This document shows positions 35,273 through 43,280 of a stretch of 64,000 nt of DNA, piece after piece. The number at the start of each line of letters is the position of its first letter. Positions within the stretch are counted from its first letter, which is position 1. This DNA comes from Marinobacter santoriniensis NKSG1 (GTDB lineage: Bacteria > Pseudomonadota > Gammaproteobacteria > Pseudomonadales > Oleiphilaceae). Both the position numbers and the translations under genes were made by a program. The stretch lies in contig NZ_APAT01000024.1 in the NCBI RefSeq assembly GCF_000347775.1, positions 1 to 64,000 of the forward strand, given 5' to 3'. The notes below the pieces were generated by a model. It searched no databases, was not told the origin of the DNA, and saw nothing but the letters and a program-made list of their open reading frames with translations.

Positions 35273-37442
35273 TCTGCTGAAACAGCAGGCCGAACAACAC
35301 CCCTCAGACATCGCGCTACAGGACGGCGATACCGTTCTCACCTATGCCCAGACCATGGCTGCGGTGGACGCGTTGGCAGACCAACTCAAACGGATGGGCC
35401 TGAGGCGGGTGGGTCTGTGCGGTGATAACTCATTGCCCTGGATCCTGGCCGATCTGGCCTGCCTGATGGCGGGTGTTGTCTGCGTGCCTGTGCCGGTATT
35501 TTTCTCCCGGGCACAGACCGAGCACCTGACCGAACGGGCCGGCCTGGAGGGGCTGCTGTCCGGCGACGCACTGCCCGACAGCGAGCCGTTGGGTCATGGT
35601 GTCCGGTTCCGTCATCTGCCGGTGTCGGCCGCGTCAGCCTGGATGCCGGAACAGACCGCCAAAATAACCTTTACCTCCGGCAGCACCGGCACACCCAAGG
35701 GGGTCTGTCTCTCGACCGAGCAGATGACGGCCACCACCCTGGCACTCAGGGCCCGACTGGATGGTGTGTCCATGCGCCATCACCTGTGTATCCTGCCGCT
35801 GGCAACCCTGCTTGAGAACATTGCCGGCGTTTACCTGCCACTGCTGATGGGGGCCACGGTCTCGGTAGCACCGTTGGAAAGCCTCGGGATGACCGGCAGC
35901 AGTGGGCTCAATCTGGAGCGACTCGTGCAGGGCATCAATCGGGTGGCCCCGCAGTCCCTTATTTTGGTGCCGGAACTGGCGATGGCGCTGGTTGGTGCAA
36001 CCGAACAGGGAATGCTGGATCCCTCAGCATTCCGTTTTCTCGCGGTCGGCGGTGGCCGGGTATCCTCCGACCTTCTGATACGCGGCCGCAGTGCAGGGTT
36101 GCCGCTCTACGAGGGCTATGGCCTGTCGGAGTGCGGCTCTGTGGTGGCGCTCAATGTCCCGGGCGGTGAATGCTCCGAGTCCGTTGGGCGACCGTTGTCC
36201 CACGTTGAGGTGGCAGTCGATGACCAGGGTCATATCCGGGTTCGGGGTAATACCCACCTCGGTTACCTGGGCGATGAGCCGGAGCCCGATGGCTGGCTCG
36301 ACACCGGTGATATCGGTGCGATCGACGAAGCGGGCTTTCTGTCCGTCAGTGGTCGGGCGAAAAATCTGCTGATCACCAGTTTCGGGCGGAATATCAGCCC
36401 GGAATGGCTGGAGAGCGAACTGGTTCAATCGGTAGGTGCCCGCCAGGCGGTGGTGTTCGGTGACGGAGAAGCCCATCCCCGCGCCCTGCTGGTGGTCCCG
36501 GACGGGCGAGCGCCGGAAACCATCCGCACGCAGGTACACGAGCTCAATAGCGGTCTGCCCGACTACGCGCAGCTGGACGCTGTTTACATTCTGCGCCAAC
36601 CGCTGACCCAGGCCCGGGGTTACGTGACCGCCAACGGCCGGCCCGTCCGGCACCAGATATCCGCCGACCTTCCGACCCTGATGGCCGGTGCTTTTCCCCT
36701 TTTTCTGAATCTGACCGATGAAGCGTCAGACTCTGCCAACACGCCAGGAGAAACCACTATGGCATTTTTCGACCGTCTTCAATCCGAAACCGCTGAAGCC
36801 CGGGCCCACGTGACTGGCGCTCCTGTGATCGGAGCCATCCGGGAGGGCCGCTTCTCCCTGGAGGGCTACACCTGGTTTCTGACCCAGGCCTACCACCACG
36901 TGAAACACACCGTGCCGCTGATGATGGCCTGTGGCAGCCGTCTGCCGGAGCGTCTGGAAGACGTTCGCAAGGCGCTGGTGGAATACATCGAGGAGGAATA
37001 CGGCCATCATGAGTGGATCCTCAATGATCTGGAAGCCTGCGGGATCGACAAGGACAGCGTTCGTCAGGGCAAGCCGGACGTCTCCATCGAACTGATGATT
37101 GCTTACCTGTACGACCGGATCAACCGCGGTAACCCGGCGGCTTTCTTCGGCATGGTCCAGGTGCTGGAGGGAACCTCCATCGAGCTCGCAACGCCGCTGG
37201 GCGAGGCCATCCAGAAGCAGCTGGAACTGCCCAACCAGGCGTTCAGTTACCTGTATTCCCACGGGGCGCTGGACCAGGATCATTTCGAATTCTTCCGCAA
37301 CCTGATGGACAGCATCACGGACCCCGAGGACCAGCAGGCCATCATTGACTCGGCCCGGATGGTCTACCGGCTGTACGGGGATATGCTGCACAGCATCCCG
37401 TTGCCTTCGCGGCAGGAGGAAACCAAACATGAGGCTGCATAA
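35256..37442 (+). CDS. AMP-ligase fused to heme-oxygenase-like di-iron protein
   Basis: This 728-residue open frame has two parts. Residues 1-480 are an adenylate-forming acyl-CoA/acyl ligase: TFTSGSTGTPKGV (A3), GYGLSECG (A5), DTGDIG (A7), SGRAKNLLITSFGRNISPEW (A8). In the A10 motif the lysine that normally completes adenylation is an arginine (NGRPVR, R462). Residues 502-728 are a heme-oxygenase-like di-iron oxidase domain with EEEYGHHEW, VLEGTSIEL and SHGALDQDHFEFF ligands. No stop codon separates them, yet an AGGAG and ATG at 36759 could also start the second part alone. The ATG at 35256 follows CGGAGG. It may bind a fatty acid as adenylate and oxidise it. Confidence 0.8.
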   Translation: MALLPDLLKQQAEQHPSDIALQDGDTVLTYAQTMAAVDALADQLKRMGLRRVGLCGDNSLPWILADLACLMAGVVCVPVPVFFSRAQTEHLTERAGLEGLLSGDALPDSEPLGHGVRFRHLPVSAASAWMPEQTAKITFTSGSTGTPKGVCLSTEQMTATTLALRARLDGVSMRHHLCILPLATLLENIAGVYLPLLMGATVSVAPLESLGMTGSSGLNLERLVQGINRVAPQSLILVPELAMALVGATEQGMLDPSAFRFLAVGGGRVSSDLLIRGRSAGLPLYEGYGLSECGSVVALNVPGGECSESVGRPLSHVEVAVDDQGHIRVRGNTHLGYLGDEPEPDGWLDTGDIGAIDEAGFLSVSGRAKNLLITSFGRNISPEWLESELVQSVGARQAVVFGDGEAHPRALLVVPDGRAPETIRTQVHELNSGLPDYAQLDAVYILRQPLTQARGYVTANGRPVRHQISADLPTLMAGAFPLFLNLTDEASDSANTPGETTMAFFDRLQSETAEARAHVTGAPVIGAIREGRFSLEGYTWFLTQAYHHVKHTVPLMMACGSRLPERLEDVRKALVEYIEEEYGHHEWILNDLEACGIDKDSVRQGKPDVSIELMIAYLYDRINRGNPAAFFGMVQVLEGTSIELATPLGEAIQKQLELPNQAFSYLYSHGALDQDHFEFFRNLMDSITDPEDQQAIIDSARMVYRLYGDMLHSIPLPSRQEETKHEAA
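36759..37442 (+). CDS. Alternative product: stand-alone di-iron domain from internal start
   Basis: An in-frame ATG with AGGAG 8 bases upstream falls exactly at the junction between the ligase and the di-iron domain (MAFFDRLQ...). Related operons, as I recall, encode this 227-residue TenA/heme-oxygenase-like protein as its own gene. Within it E138, H168, D172 and H175 match the spacing of metal ligands in HDO-type enzymes. The site may be a relic of a separate gene or may still make a second product. Confidence 0.5.
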   Translation: MAFFDRLQSETAEARAHVTGAPVIGAIREGRFSLEGYTWFLTQAYHHVKHTVPLMMACGSRLPERLEDVRKALVEYIEEEYGHHEWILNDLEACGIDKDSVRQGKPDVSIELMIAYLYDRINRGNPAAFFGMVQVLEGTSIELATPLGEAIQKQLELPNQAFSYLYSHGALDQDHFEFFRNLMDSITDPEDQQAIIDSARMVYRLYGDMLHSIPLPSRQEETKHEAA

Positions 37443-38217
37443 TCGCGTATTCCTGCTGCTGGGCGGTACCGGCGGCATCGGCCAGGCGATGGTCGGCCCA
37501 CTGGTGGAGGCCGGAGCCCGGGTGATCATTGCATCCCGTCATCCTGAGAAACTGGCCCACCGCGAAGGCGTGTCGCCAGTGCACCTGGACCTTGCTGCCG
37601 CCGATCTGGACGGGCAGCTCCAGCGTCTGAGCGATGCCTATCCGGACATCGATGGTGTCATCCACTGTGCGGGCCAGAACCGGTTCGCCAGTCTGGAACA
37701 TATGACCGTCGCCGAGCTGGATGCCCAGATGACCGTGAACCTCCGTTCCGCCATGCTGGTGGCCCGGCATTTCGTTCCCCTCTTCGAAAAAGCCGGCTCT
37801 GGTGCGCTGGTTTTCGTGGGTTCGACCTTCGGAAGCATTGGCTTTCCCGGTTACACCGCCTACTGCGCCACCAAATTCGGACTGCGCGGATTTTCAGAGG
37901 CATTACGTCGCGAGCTGGCGGATACCCCGGTACAGGTGGTCTATGTTGCCCCCCGGGCCACTGCAACGGACATGAACCCGCAGGCGGTCAACGAGCTGAA
38001 TCGGGCCCTTGGCAATACCATGGATGCGCCAGAGGCAGTGGCGGCACAGATTCTCCAGGCCATGGAAAAAGACGATCAGCGCCGTTTTCTGGGGTGGCCG
38101 GAAAAGCTGTTTGTCGTTCTCAATGGCATCCTGCCGAGAATGGTTGACAAGGCAATGCTGAAACAGCTTCCGGTGATTCGGCGGTTTCTGAAGCCAGAGG
38201 CCCTGTCCGGATCATGA
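37429..38217 (+). CDS. Short-chain dehydrogenase/reductase
   Basis: This 262-residue NAD(P)-dependent oxidoreductase has the Rossmann motif GGTGGIG at about 12-18, HCAG near 78 and the YTAYCATK active-site YxxxK near 140, with the serine two turns earlier. AGGAGG lies 9 bases before the ATG, which is 14 bp inside the previous gene. It probably reduces or oxidises a ketone or aldehyde made by the upstream ligase/di-iron fusion. It is the last gene of that operon. Confidence 0.9.
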   Translation: MRLHNRVFLLLGGTGGIGQAMVGPLVEAGARVIIASRHPEKLAHREGVSPVHLDLAAADLDGQLQRLSDAYPDIDGVIHCAGQNRFASLEHMTVAELDAQMTVNLRSAMLVARHFVPLFEKAGSGALVFVGSTFGSIGFPGYTAYCATKFGLRGFSEALRRELADTPVQVVYVAPRATATDMNPQAVNELNRALGNTMDAPEAVAAQILQAMEKDDQRRFLGWPEKLFVVLNGILPRMVDKAMLKQLPVIRRFLKPEALSGS

Positions 38218-38289
38218 GAATTCGCTGGCTCCCGAACGCTGGACTAGACTAAACAACAGGAAATCCAGCGTCCGGGGGACGGTGCCTGC

Positions 38290-39807
38290 ATGGCCAAATC
38301 CTTTGTTCCGGTCGCCGGTCCGGAAACACCCGACGAATTGTTCGGGAAGCTTTCCACCGGCGTTCCGGGCATCCTGTTCTGCTACTGGTTGAGTGCTGAC
38401 GGGGAGCAGCATTGTTTTCCGTTTGTCAGCGGGCAGATCACGGATCTGTTCGGTATTGAACGCCCCAGTTTGCGGACTTCTGCGGATCCGCTTTTTCAGC
38501 GGATACATCCCGATGACTTCGGGCTCATTGAACATTCGATTGTCGAATCTGCTACCCGACTCAATCCCTGGCGGTATCAGGCCCGCCTGCGTCTGGCTGA
38601 CGAAAACTACCGCTGGTTTGAGGCCTACTCCCAGCCCGAGCGTCAGGCCGATGGCAGTACCGTATGGTATGGGGAGTTCCATGATGTTCAGCATTACAAG
38701 GACCTGGAATCGGAACTCCGTGAAAGCGAGGCCGAGCATGCGTTTCAGGCCCGCTTCCAGAACCTGATTGCCCAGCTTTCCGCGGAGTTCATCAATCTGG
38801 GTTTCGAACATATCGATCTGTGTATCGAGGAACTGTTGAGCACCATTGGCGAATTCTTCGATGTCGATCGTTCGTACCTGTACCAGTTCTCCGACGATTA
38901 TCGATGGATGTACAACCGCCACGAATGGTGTGCTCCCGGGGTTGGTCACAAACGGGATTCGTCCCGGGCAATTTCCGTGACCGAGCTGCCATGGTGGAGC
39001 CGACAGGTGCAGTCGATGATCGAGCAGAATCGGGTCATGTTCGTCGAGGATGTTGACTGTTTGCCTGCCGACGCCCCTGATGAAAAAACGCTGCTCCAAT
39101 CCCAGGGCGTCAGTTCACTGTTCTGTGTCCCGATCCGGATTCGCGGACGGGTTTGCGGGTTTTTCGGCGTTGAGTCGCTCAGTCGCCGGAGCTGGAGAAC
39201 GGATCAGGAAGACCTGTTGATCATTGTTTCGGGTCTGTTATCCGGCGCGCTGGAGCGGAATCGGCTGGAGCAGGAGCTTCTGAACCAGTCTATCCGGGAT
39301 CCATTGACCGGCCTTCACAACCGGCGGTACCTGATGCCTCGTCTGACGGAAATGTTGGGACGCCGTAACCGCTATGGCGAAAGCTTCGCCCTGGCCATGT
39401 TCGATCTTGACCATTTCAAGGACATCAATGATTCCCTCGGCCACCTTGGTGGCGACTATATTCTGCAGCGTTTCGCCGAGGAGCTGAGGGAGCAGACCCG
39501 ATCCACCGATGTGGTCGCCCGATTTGGCGGCGAGGAGTTCGTGGTCGCGTTCAGTGCGGTCAGGCGGCCTGAAGAGGTGAGGGAGCTGGTAGAGAGAATC
39601 CTTCAGTCGATCGCATCCACTGCTTTCACCTATAACGACAGTGACGTTCACCTGACGGCCAGCGCCGGCCTTGCCTGCATTACCGAGTTATCCAGTGGGC
39701 CGGCATCCCCGGACGCGTTGATCGACCTCGCGGATCATCGTCTGTATCTGGCGAAAAAGTCGGGGCGGAACTGCCTTGTGGATGCATCAGGAACTGTGCG
39801 TATATGA
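38290..39807 (+). CDS. PAS-GAF-GGDEF diguanylate cyclase
   Basis: This 505-residue cytosolic protein has a PAS domain (about 25-140), a GAF domain (about 170-325) and a C-terminal GGDEF domain (about 345-500) with an active-site FGGEEF motif, so it should make c-di-GMP from GTP. RxxD upstream of GGEEF is not evident, so product inhibition may be lacking. A helical segment (LESELRESEAEH) links PAS and GAF. A 73-bp gap with a stem (38236-38243/38264-38271) and TAGACT separates it from the SDR, so it may have its own promoter. Confidence 0.9.
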   Translation: MAKSFVPVAGPETPDELFGKLSTGVPGILFCYWLSADGEQHCFPFVSGQITDLFGIERPSLRTSADPLFQRIHPDDFGLIEHSIVESATRLNPWRYQARLRLADENYRWFEAYSQPERQADGSTVWYGEFHDVQHYKDLESELRESEAEHAFQARFQNLIAQLSAEFINLGFEHIDLCIEELLSTIGEFFDVDRSYLYQFSDDYRWMYNRHEWCAPGVGHKRDSSRAISVTELPWWSRQVQSMIEQNRVMFVEDVDCLPADAPDEKTLLQSQGVSSLFCVPIRIRGRVCGFFGVESLSRRSWRTDQEDLLIIVSGLLSGALERNRLEQELLNQSIRDPLTGLHNRRYLMPRLTEMLGRRNRYGESFALAMFDLDHFKDINDSLGHLGGDYILQRFAEELREQTRSTDVVARFGGEEFVVAFSAVRRPEEVRELVERILQSIASTAFTYNDSDVHLTASAGLACITELSSGPASPDALIDLADHRLYLAKKSGRNCLVDASGTVRI

Positions 39808-39889
39808 GGAATCGGCATTTCCCTCAATATTACCTTTTAGTATATCCTTAGAATAATATTCGTTGAGAGCGATCTTCGGGGTGAATGTC
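39808..39889 (+). promoter_or_regulatory. AT-rich promoter region of the persulfide-dioxygenase-like gene
   Basis: This short region is unusually AT-rich. It has direct repeats TTAGTATA and TTAGAATA 11 bp apart, and AATATT at both ends, forming a loose inverted repeat. It looks like an operator, possibly for an ArsR/BigR-like sulfur-sensing repressor, which is not encoded nearby. Confidence 0.4.
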
Positions 39890-40756
39890 ATGAGCAATCC
39901 AGTGGTTCAACATTTTTTCGATGAGCCGACCAATACGTTCAGTTATGTGGTTCGGGATCCTGACTCCAATGCCTGCGCGATTCTCGACTCGGTGCTGGAT
40001 TTCGACTACGCAGCGGGCAAGACGGATGTGCGCTCTGCTGATGAAATTGTTCAGTACGTGCACGACAACGACCTGACGGTAGAGTGGATCCTGGAAACCC
40101 ATGTCCACGCCGATCACCTGTCCGCCGCTCCCTATCTTCACGAAAAGCTCGGCGGAAAAACTGGCATAGGGGCGCACATCGTTGATGTGCAGACGATTTT
40201 CGGGAAGGCATTCAACGCAGGTACCGAGTTCGCCCGGGACGGCAGCCAGTTCGACCAGCTGTTCAAAGACGGCGATACCTTCCGGATCGGCCAGCTTGAG
40301 GGGCGGGTCCTGCACACGCCCGGTCACACGCCGGCCTGTTTGACCTATGTGATCGGAGATGCGGCCTTCGTCGGGGATACACTGTTCATGCCGGATTTCG
40401 GAACCGCCCGGTGTGACTTCCCCGGTGGCGATGCCCGGACACTGTTCCAGTCCATTCAGAAAGTACTCTCATTGCCAGCGGAAACCCGGCTGTTCATGTG
40501 CCACGACTACAAGGCGCCCGGACGGGACCATTACGAGTTCATGACCACCGTTGGCGACGAGCGCAAGGCCAACATCCATGTTCACGAAGGTGTCTCCGAG
40601 GAGGAGTTTGTCAGAATGCGGACCGAACGGGACGCAACCCTCGAGATGCCGAGGCTGATCCTGCCATCCGTCCAGGTCAACATGCGGGCAGGTCATATGC
40701 CGCCGGCCGAAGATAATGGGCAGGTCTACCTGAAAGTGCCGGTCAATCTGTTCTGA
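39890..40756 (+). CDS. MBL-fold hydrolase, persulfide dioxygenase-like
   Basis: This 288-residue metallo-beta-lactamase-fold protein has the metal-binding signature ETHVHADHLSA near 62-72, further ligands in HTPGHTPACLTYVIGDAAFVGDTLF near 135-160, and MCHDYKAPG near 205. The ETHVHADH motif is typical of persulfide dioxygenases and Blh-like proteins, which oxidise glutathione persulfide to sulfite. The ATG at 39890 is chosen; longer starts at GTG or TTG are possible. It is followed by a SulP transporter after 7 bp, so the pair may oxidise sulfide and move the product. Confidence 0.87.
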   Translation: MSNPVVQHFFDEPTNTFSYVVRDPDSNACAILDSVLDFDYAAGKTDVRSADEIVQYVHDNDLTVEWILETHVHADHLSAAPYLHEKLGGKTGIGAHIVDVQTIFGKAFNAGTEFARDGSQFDQLFKDGDTFRIGQLEGRVLHTPGHTPACLTYVIGDAAFVGDTLFMPDFGTARCDFPGGDARTLFQSIQKVLSLPAETRLFMCHDYKAPGRDHYEFMTTVGDERKANIHVHEGVSEEEFVRMRTERDATLEMPRLILPSVQVNMRAGHMPPAEDNGQVYLKVPVNLF

Positions 40757-40763
40757 TTCCGGA

Positions 40764-42500
40764 ATGACAGGCCTCAAACGGTATTTGCCCATCCTCCAGT
40801 GGGCATCTGAGTATCGTCGTGACCAGGCCACCAGTGATCTGGTGGCCGCCATGATCGTTACCGTGATGCTCATTCCCCAGTCGCTGGCGTACGCCGTCCT
40901 TGCCGGTTTGCCGGCCCAGGTCGGACTCTACGCCAGTATCCTGCCGTTGGTGGCCTACACCATATTCGGTACCAGCCAGACGCTCTCCGTGGGACCCATG
41001 GCGGTCACTTCGCTGATGACCGCTGCCGCCCTGACGCCCATTGCCGACCCCGGCACGGCGACCTATCTCACCGGGGCGCTGATCCTGGCCCTGCTATCGG
41101 GGGTCATGCTGACCCTGATGGGGGTTTTCCGGCTGGGATTCCTGGCCAATTTTCTCAGCCATCCGGTGATTTCCGGCTTCATGACGGCGTCGGCGATCAT
41201 CATCATTGCCAGTCAGCTCAAACACATACTGGGCGTTGAAGAGTACGGTCAGAACCTCCTGGTGATGGGCCGGTCTCTGCTCGACCATCTGGACAACACC
41301 AATCCGGAGTCGCTGGCAATTGGAATCGGCACGCTGGCGTTTCTCTGGCTGGCCCGCAGTCATCTGGAATCGTGGCTGGTTCGCTGGGGGCTGTCCCCGG
41401 CCTGGTCGAGGGTATTGTCGAAGACGGCGCCGCTGATCGCAGTCATCCTCAGCATTCTCGCCGGGTGGGGACTAAACCTGGATGCCGCAGGTGTCCGCCT
41501 GGTCGGTGACATCCCGTCCGGTCTGCCTTCCCTGGTTGTGCCCGACTTCGGCGGGCCGCTCTGGGGCGAGTTGGGGACGAGTGCGCTGCTCATCAGCATT
41601 GTCGGGTTTGTGGGCTCGGTATCGGCGGGACAGACATTGGCCGCCAAGCGCCGGCAGCGGATTGATCCGAACCAGGAGCTGATCGGGCTGGGCACGGCCA
41701 ACCTGGCGAGTGGCCTGTCCGGTGGCATGCCGGTTACCGCCGGTCTCTCCCGGTCGGTGGTGAATTTCGATGCCGGGGCGAAAACCCAGGCGGCCGGTGC
41801 CTATGCCGCCGTTGGTATTGCGCTGGCCACCCTGTTTCTAACGCCGGCCATTGCCTGGCTGCCAAGGGCGACCCTGGCCAGTACGATCATCATTGCCGTG
41901 GTCACGCTGATTGACCTGAAAACCCTTCGGACCACCTGGCGCTACTCGAAATCGGATTTTGGCGCCATGTTGGCCACGATCTTGTTGACCCTGGTGCACA
42001 GTGTCGAGGCAGGCATCATTGCCGGCGTGGCTCTGTCGATAGGCCTTTTCCTGTATCGCACCAGCCGGCCTCATTGTGCCGTTGTCGGACGGGTGCCGGG
42101 AACGGAGCATTTTCGCAATGTTTTGCGGTATGACGTCGAGCTGTGCCCGAGAGTGACCTTTTTGCGGGTGGATGAGAGCCTTTATTTCGCCAATGCCCGT
42201 TTCCTGGAGGAAACGGTGCTGGATCTGGTCAACCGGGAATCGGAACTCCGTGACCTGGTTCTGATGTGCCCGGCGGTGAATCTCATTGATGCCTCGGCCC
42301 TGGAAAGCCTTGAGACCATCAATGAGCGCCTCCGGGATGCCGGCGTGCGCCTCCACCTGTCTGAAATAAAGGGGCCGGTGATGGATCGCCTGAAAGAGAC
42401 CGAGTTGCTTGCTCATCTGGGAGGAACCGTGTTTCTCAGTACCTTTGACGCGTGGCAGACGCTGACCGGTCACCGTCAGGCCCTGGACAAAACCGCCTGA
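40764..42500 (+). CDS. SulP-family anion transporter with STAS domain
   Basis: This 578-residue inner-membrane protein has about twelve helices with the SulP motifs MLIPQSLAYAVLAGLPAQVGLYAS near 35 and SVGPMAVTS near 77, and a cytosolic STAS domain at about 445-565 (CPAVNLIDASALESL). SulP proteins move sulfate, bicarbonate or dicarboxylates. It starts 7 bp after the persulfide-dioxygenase-like gene, so an oxidised sulfur anion is a reasonable substrate guess. Confidence 0.92.
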   Translation: MTGLKRYLPILQWASEYRRDQATSDLVAAMIVTVMLIPQSLAYAVLAGLPAQVGLYASILPLVAYTIFGTSQTLSVGPMAVTSLMTAAALTPIADPGTATYLTGALILALLSGVMLTLMGVFRLGFLANFLSHPVISGFMTASAIIIIASQLKHILGVEEYGQNLLVMGRSLLDHLDNTNPESLAIGIGTLAFLWLARSHLESWLVRWGLSPAWSRVLSKTAPLIAVILSILAGWGLNLDAAGVRLVGDIPSGLPSLVVPDFGGPLWGELGTSALLISIVGFVGSVSAGQTLAAKRRQRIDPNQELIGLGTANLASGLSGGMPVTAGLSRSVVNFDAGAKTQAAGAYAAVGIALATLFLTPAIAWLPRATLASTIIIAVVTLIDLKTLRTTWRYSKSDFGAMLATILLTLVHSVEAGIIAGVALSIGLFLYRTSRPHCAVVGRVPGTEHFRNVLRYDVELCPRVTFLRVDESLYFANARFLEETVLDLVNRESELRDLVLMCPAVNLIDASALESLETINERLRDAGVRLHLSEIKGPVMDRLKETELLAHLGGTVFLSTFDAWQTLTGHRQALDKTA

Positions 42501-42503
42501 GCA

Positions 42504-42533
42504 GGACCTTTGGTAAAAGGTCCGGGTAACCCG
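42504..42533 (+). terminator. Possible hairpin pair after the SulP gene
   Basis: A perfect 8-bp stem GGACCTTT/AAAGGTCC with loop GGTA (42504-42523) is followed at once by a small CGGG/CCCG stem. There is no T run, so it may be an RNA-stabilising or weak terminator hairpin rather than a classical terminator. Confidence 0.4.
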
Positions 42534-42582
42534 TTATCATTGGGTTTCACGCACACGCACGGGACTCAGGAAGCCGACTGCC

Positions 42583-43242
42583 ATGGGGATGACGGAAAAC
42601 CTGCTCTCAACGGGCCAATGGCTGGTGACCGCTGTCCTGTTTCTGCTGGTGCTGGTCCAGGCGGCACGATCGGTCGACTGGCGGGGATTCAGCCGGGACA
42701 ACGCGCTTCAGCACTCGTTCTTCGGCGCCGCCGTGGCCCTTGGCTTTCTGTGGCAGATGCGCGCGGGCATTTCCCCGGGGCTGGCCATCCATATCTTCGG
42801 AATGACCGTGATCACCCTGATGCTTGGCTGGGCGCTGGCGGTTTTCAGTGGCCTGCTTGCGCTGGTCATTACGGTGATTACCGGCCGGGAGCCGGCTACG
42901 ATGTTTGCCGCCAACGGGCTGATTACCGTGATGGTTCCGGCCCTGGTGAGCCACGGAATCATGCTGTGGGAACGGCGCCGGAATTTCAGTAACTTTTTTG
43001 CCTACATTTTCTTCTGCGGTTTCTTCGGCGCCGGGCTGGCCGTCATGGCAGCGGGAACCGTCATGTGCCTGTTGCTCTGGACCAGCGGGGCCTACGAATT
43101 TGAGGATCTGGTCAACGAATACATCCGGTATCTGCCTCTGTTCATGCTGCCGGAGGGCTTTGTAAATGGCACCATCGTGACCGGACTGATGGTGTTTCAC
43201 CCGGATCGGCTGACCACGCTGGATCAGAGCCGGTATCGGTAG
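42583..43242 (+). CDS. ECF-type/CbiM-like integral membrane protein
   Basis: This 219-residue protein has about six membrane helices. It resembles the energy-coupling-factor permease / COG3235 family (GISPGLAIHIFGMTVITLMLGW near 60, MLPEGFVNGTIVTGLMVF near 190), often annotated as an ECF ABC transporter permease of unknown substrate. No ECF ATPase is encoded nearby. AGGAAG precedes the ATG at 42583; a second ATG two codons on is possible. An overlapping frame (42510-42992) is rejected as a shadow. Confidence 0.75.
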   Translation: MGMTENLLSTGQWLVTAVLFLLVLVQAARSVDWRGFSRDNALQHSFFGAAVALGFLWQMRAGISPGLAIHIFGMTVITLMLGWALAVFSGLLALVITVITGREPATMFAANGLITVMVPALVSHGIMLWERRRNFSNFFAYIFFCGFFGAGLAVMAAGTVMCLLLWTSGAYEFEDLVNEYIRYLPLFMLPEGFVNGTIVTGLMVFHPDRLTTLDQSRYR

Positions 43243-43280
43243 TATCCCGTTTGGCTAATTCGCTGATCTACTGCAGGACA

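Noticed and set aside
42510..42992. Plus-strand 160-residue frame overlapping the ECF-type membrane protein
   Set aside because: The other frame encodes a coherent helical membrane protein with a ribosome-binding site; this one does not.
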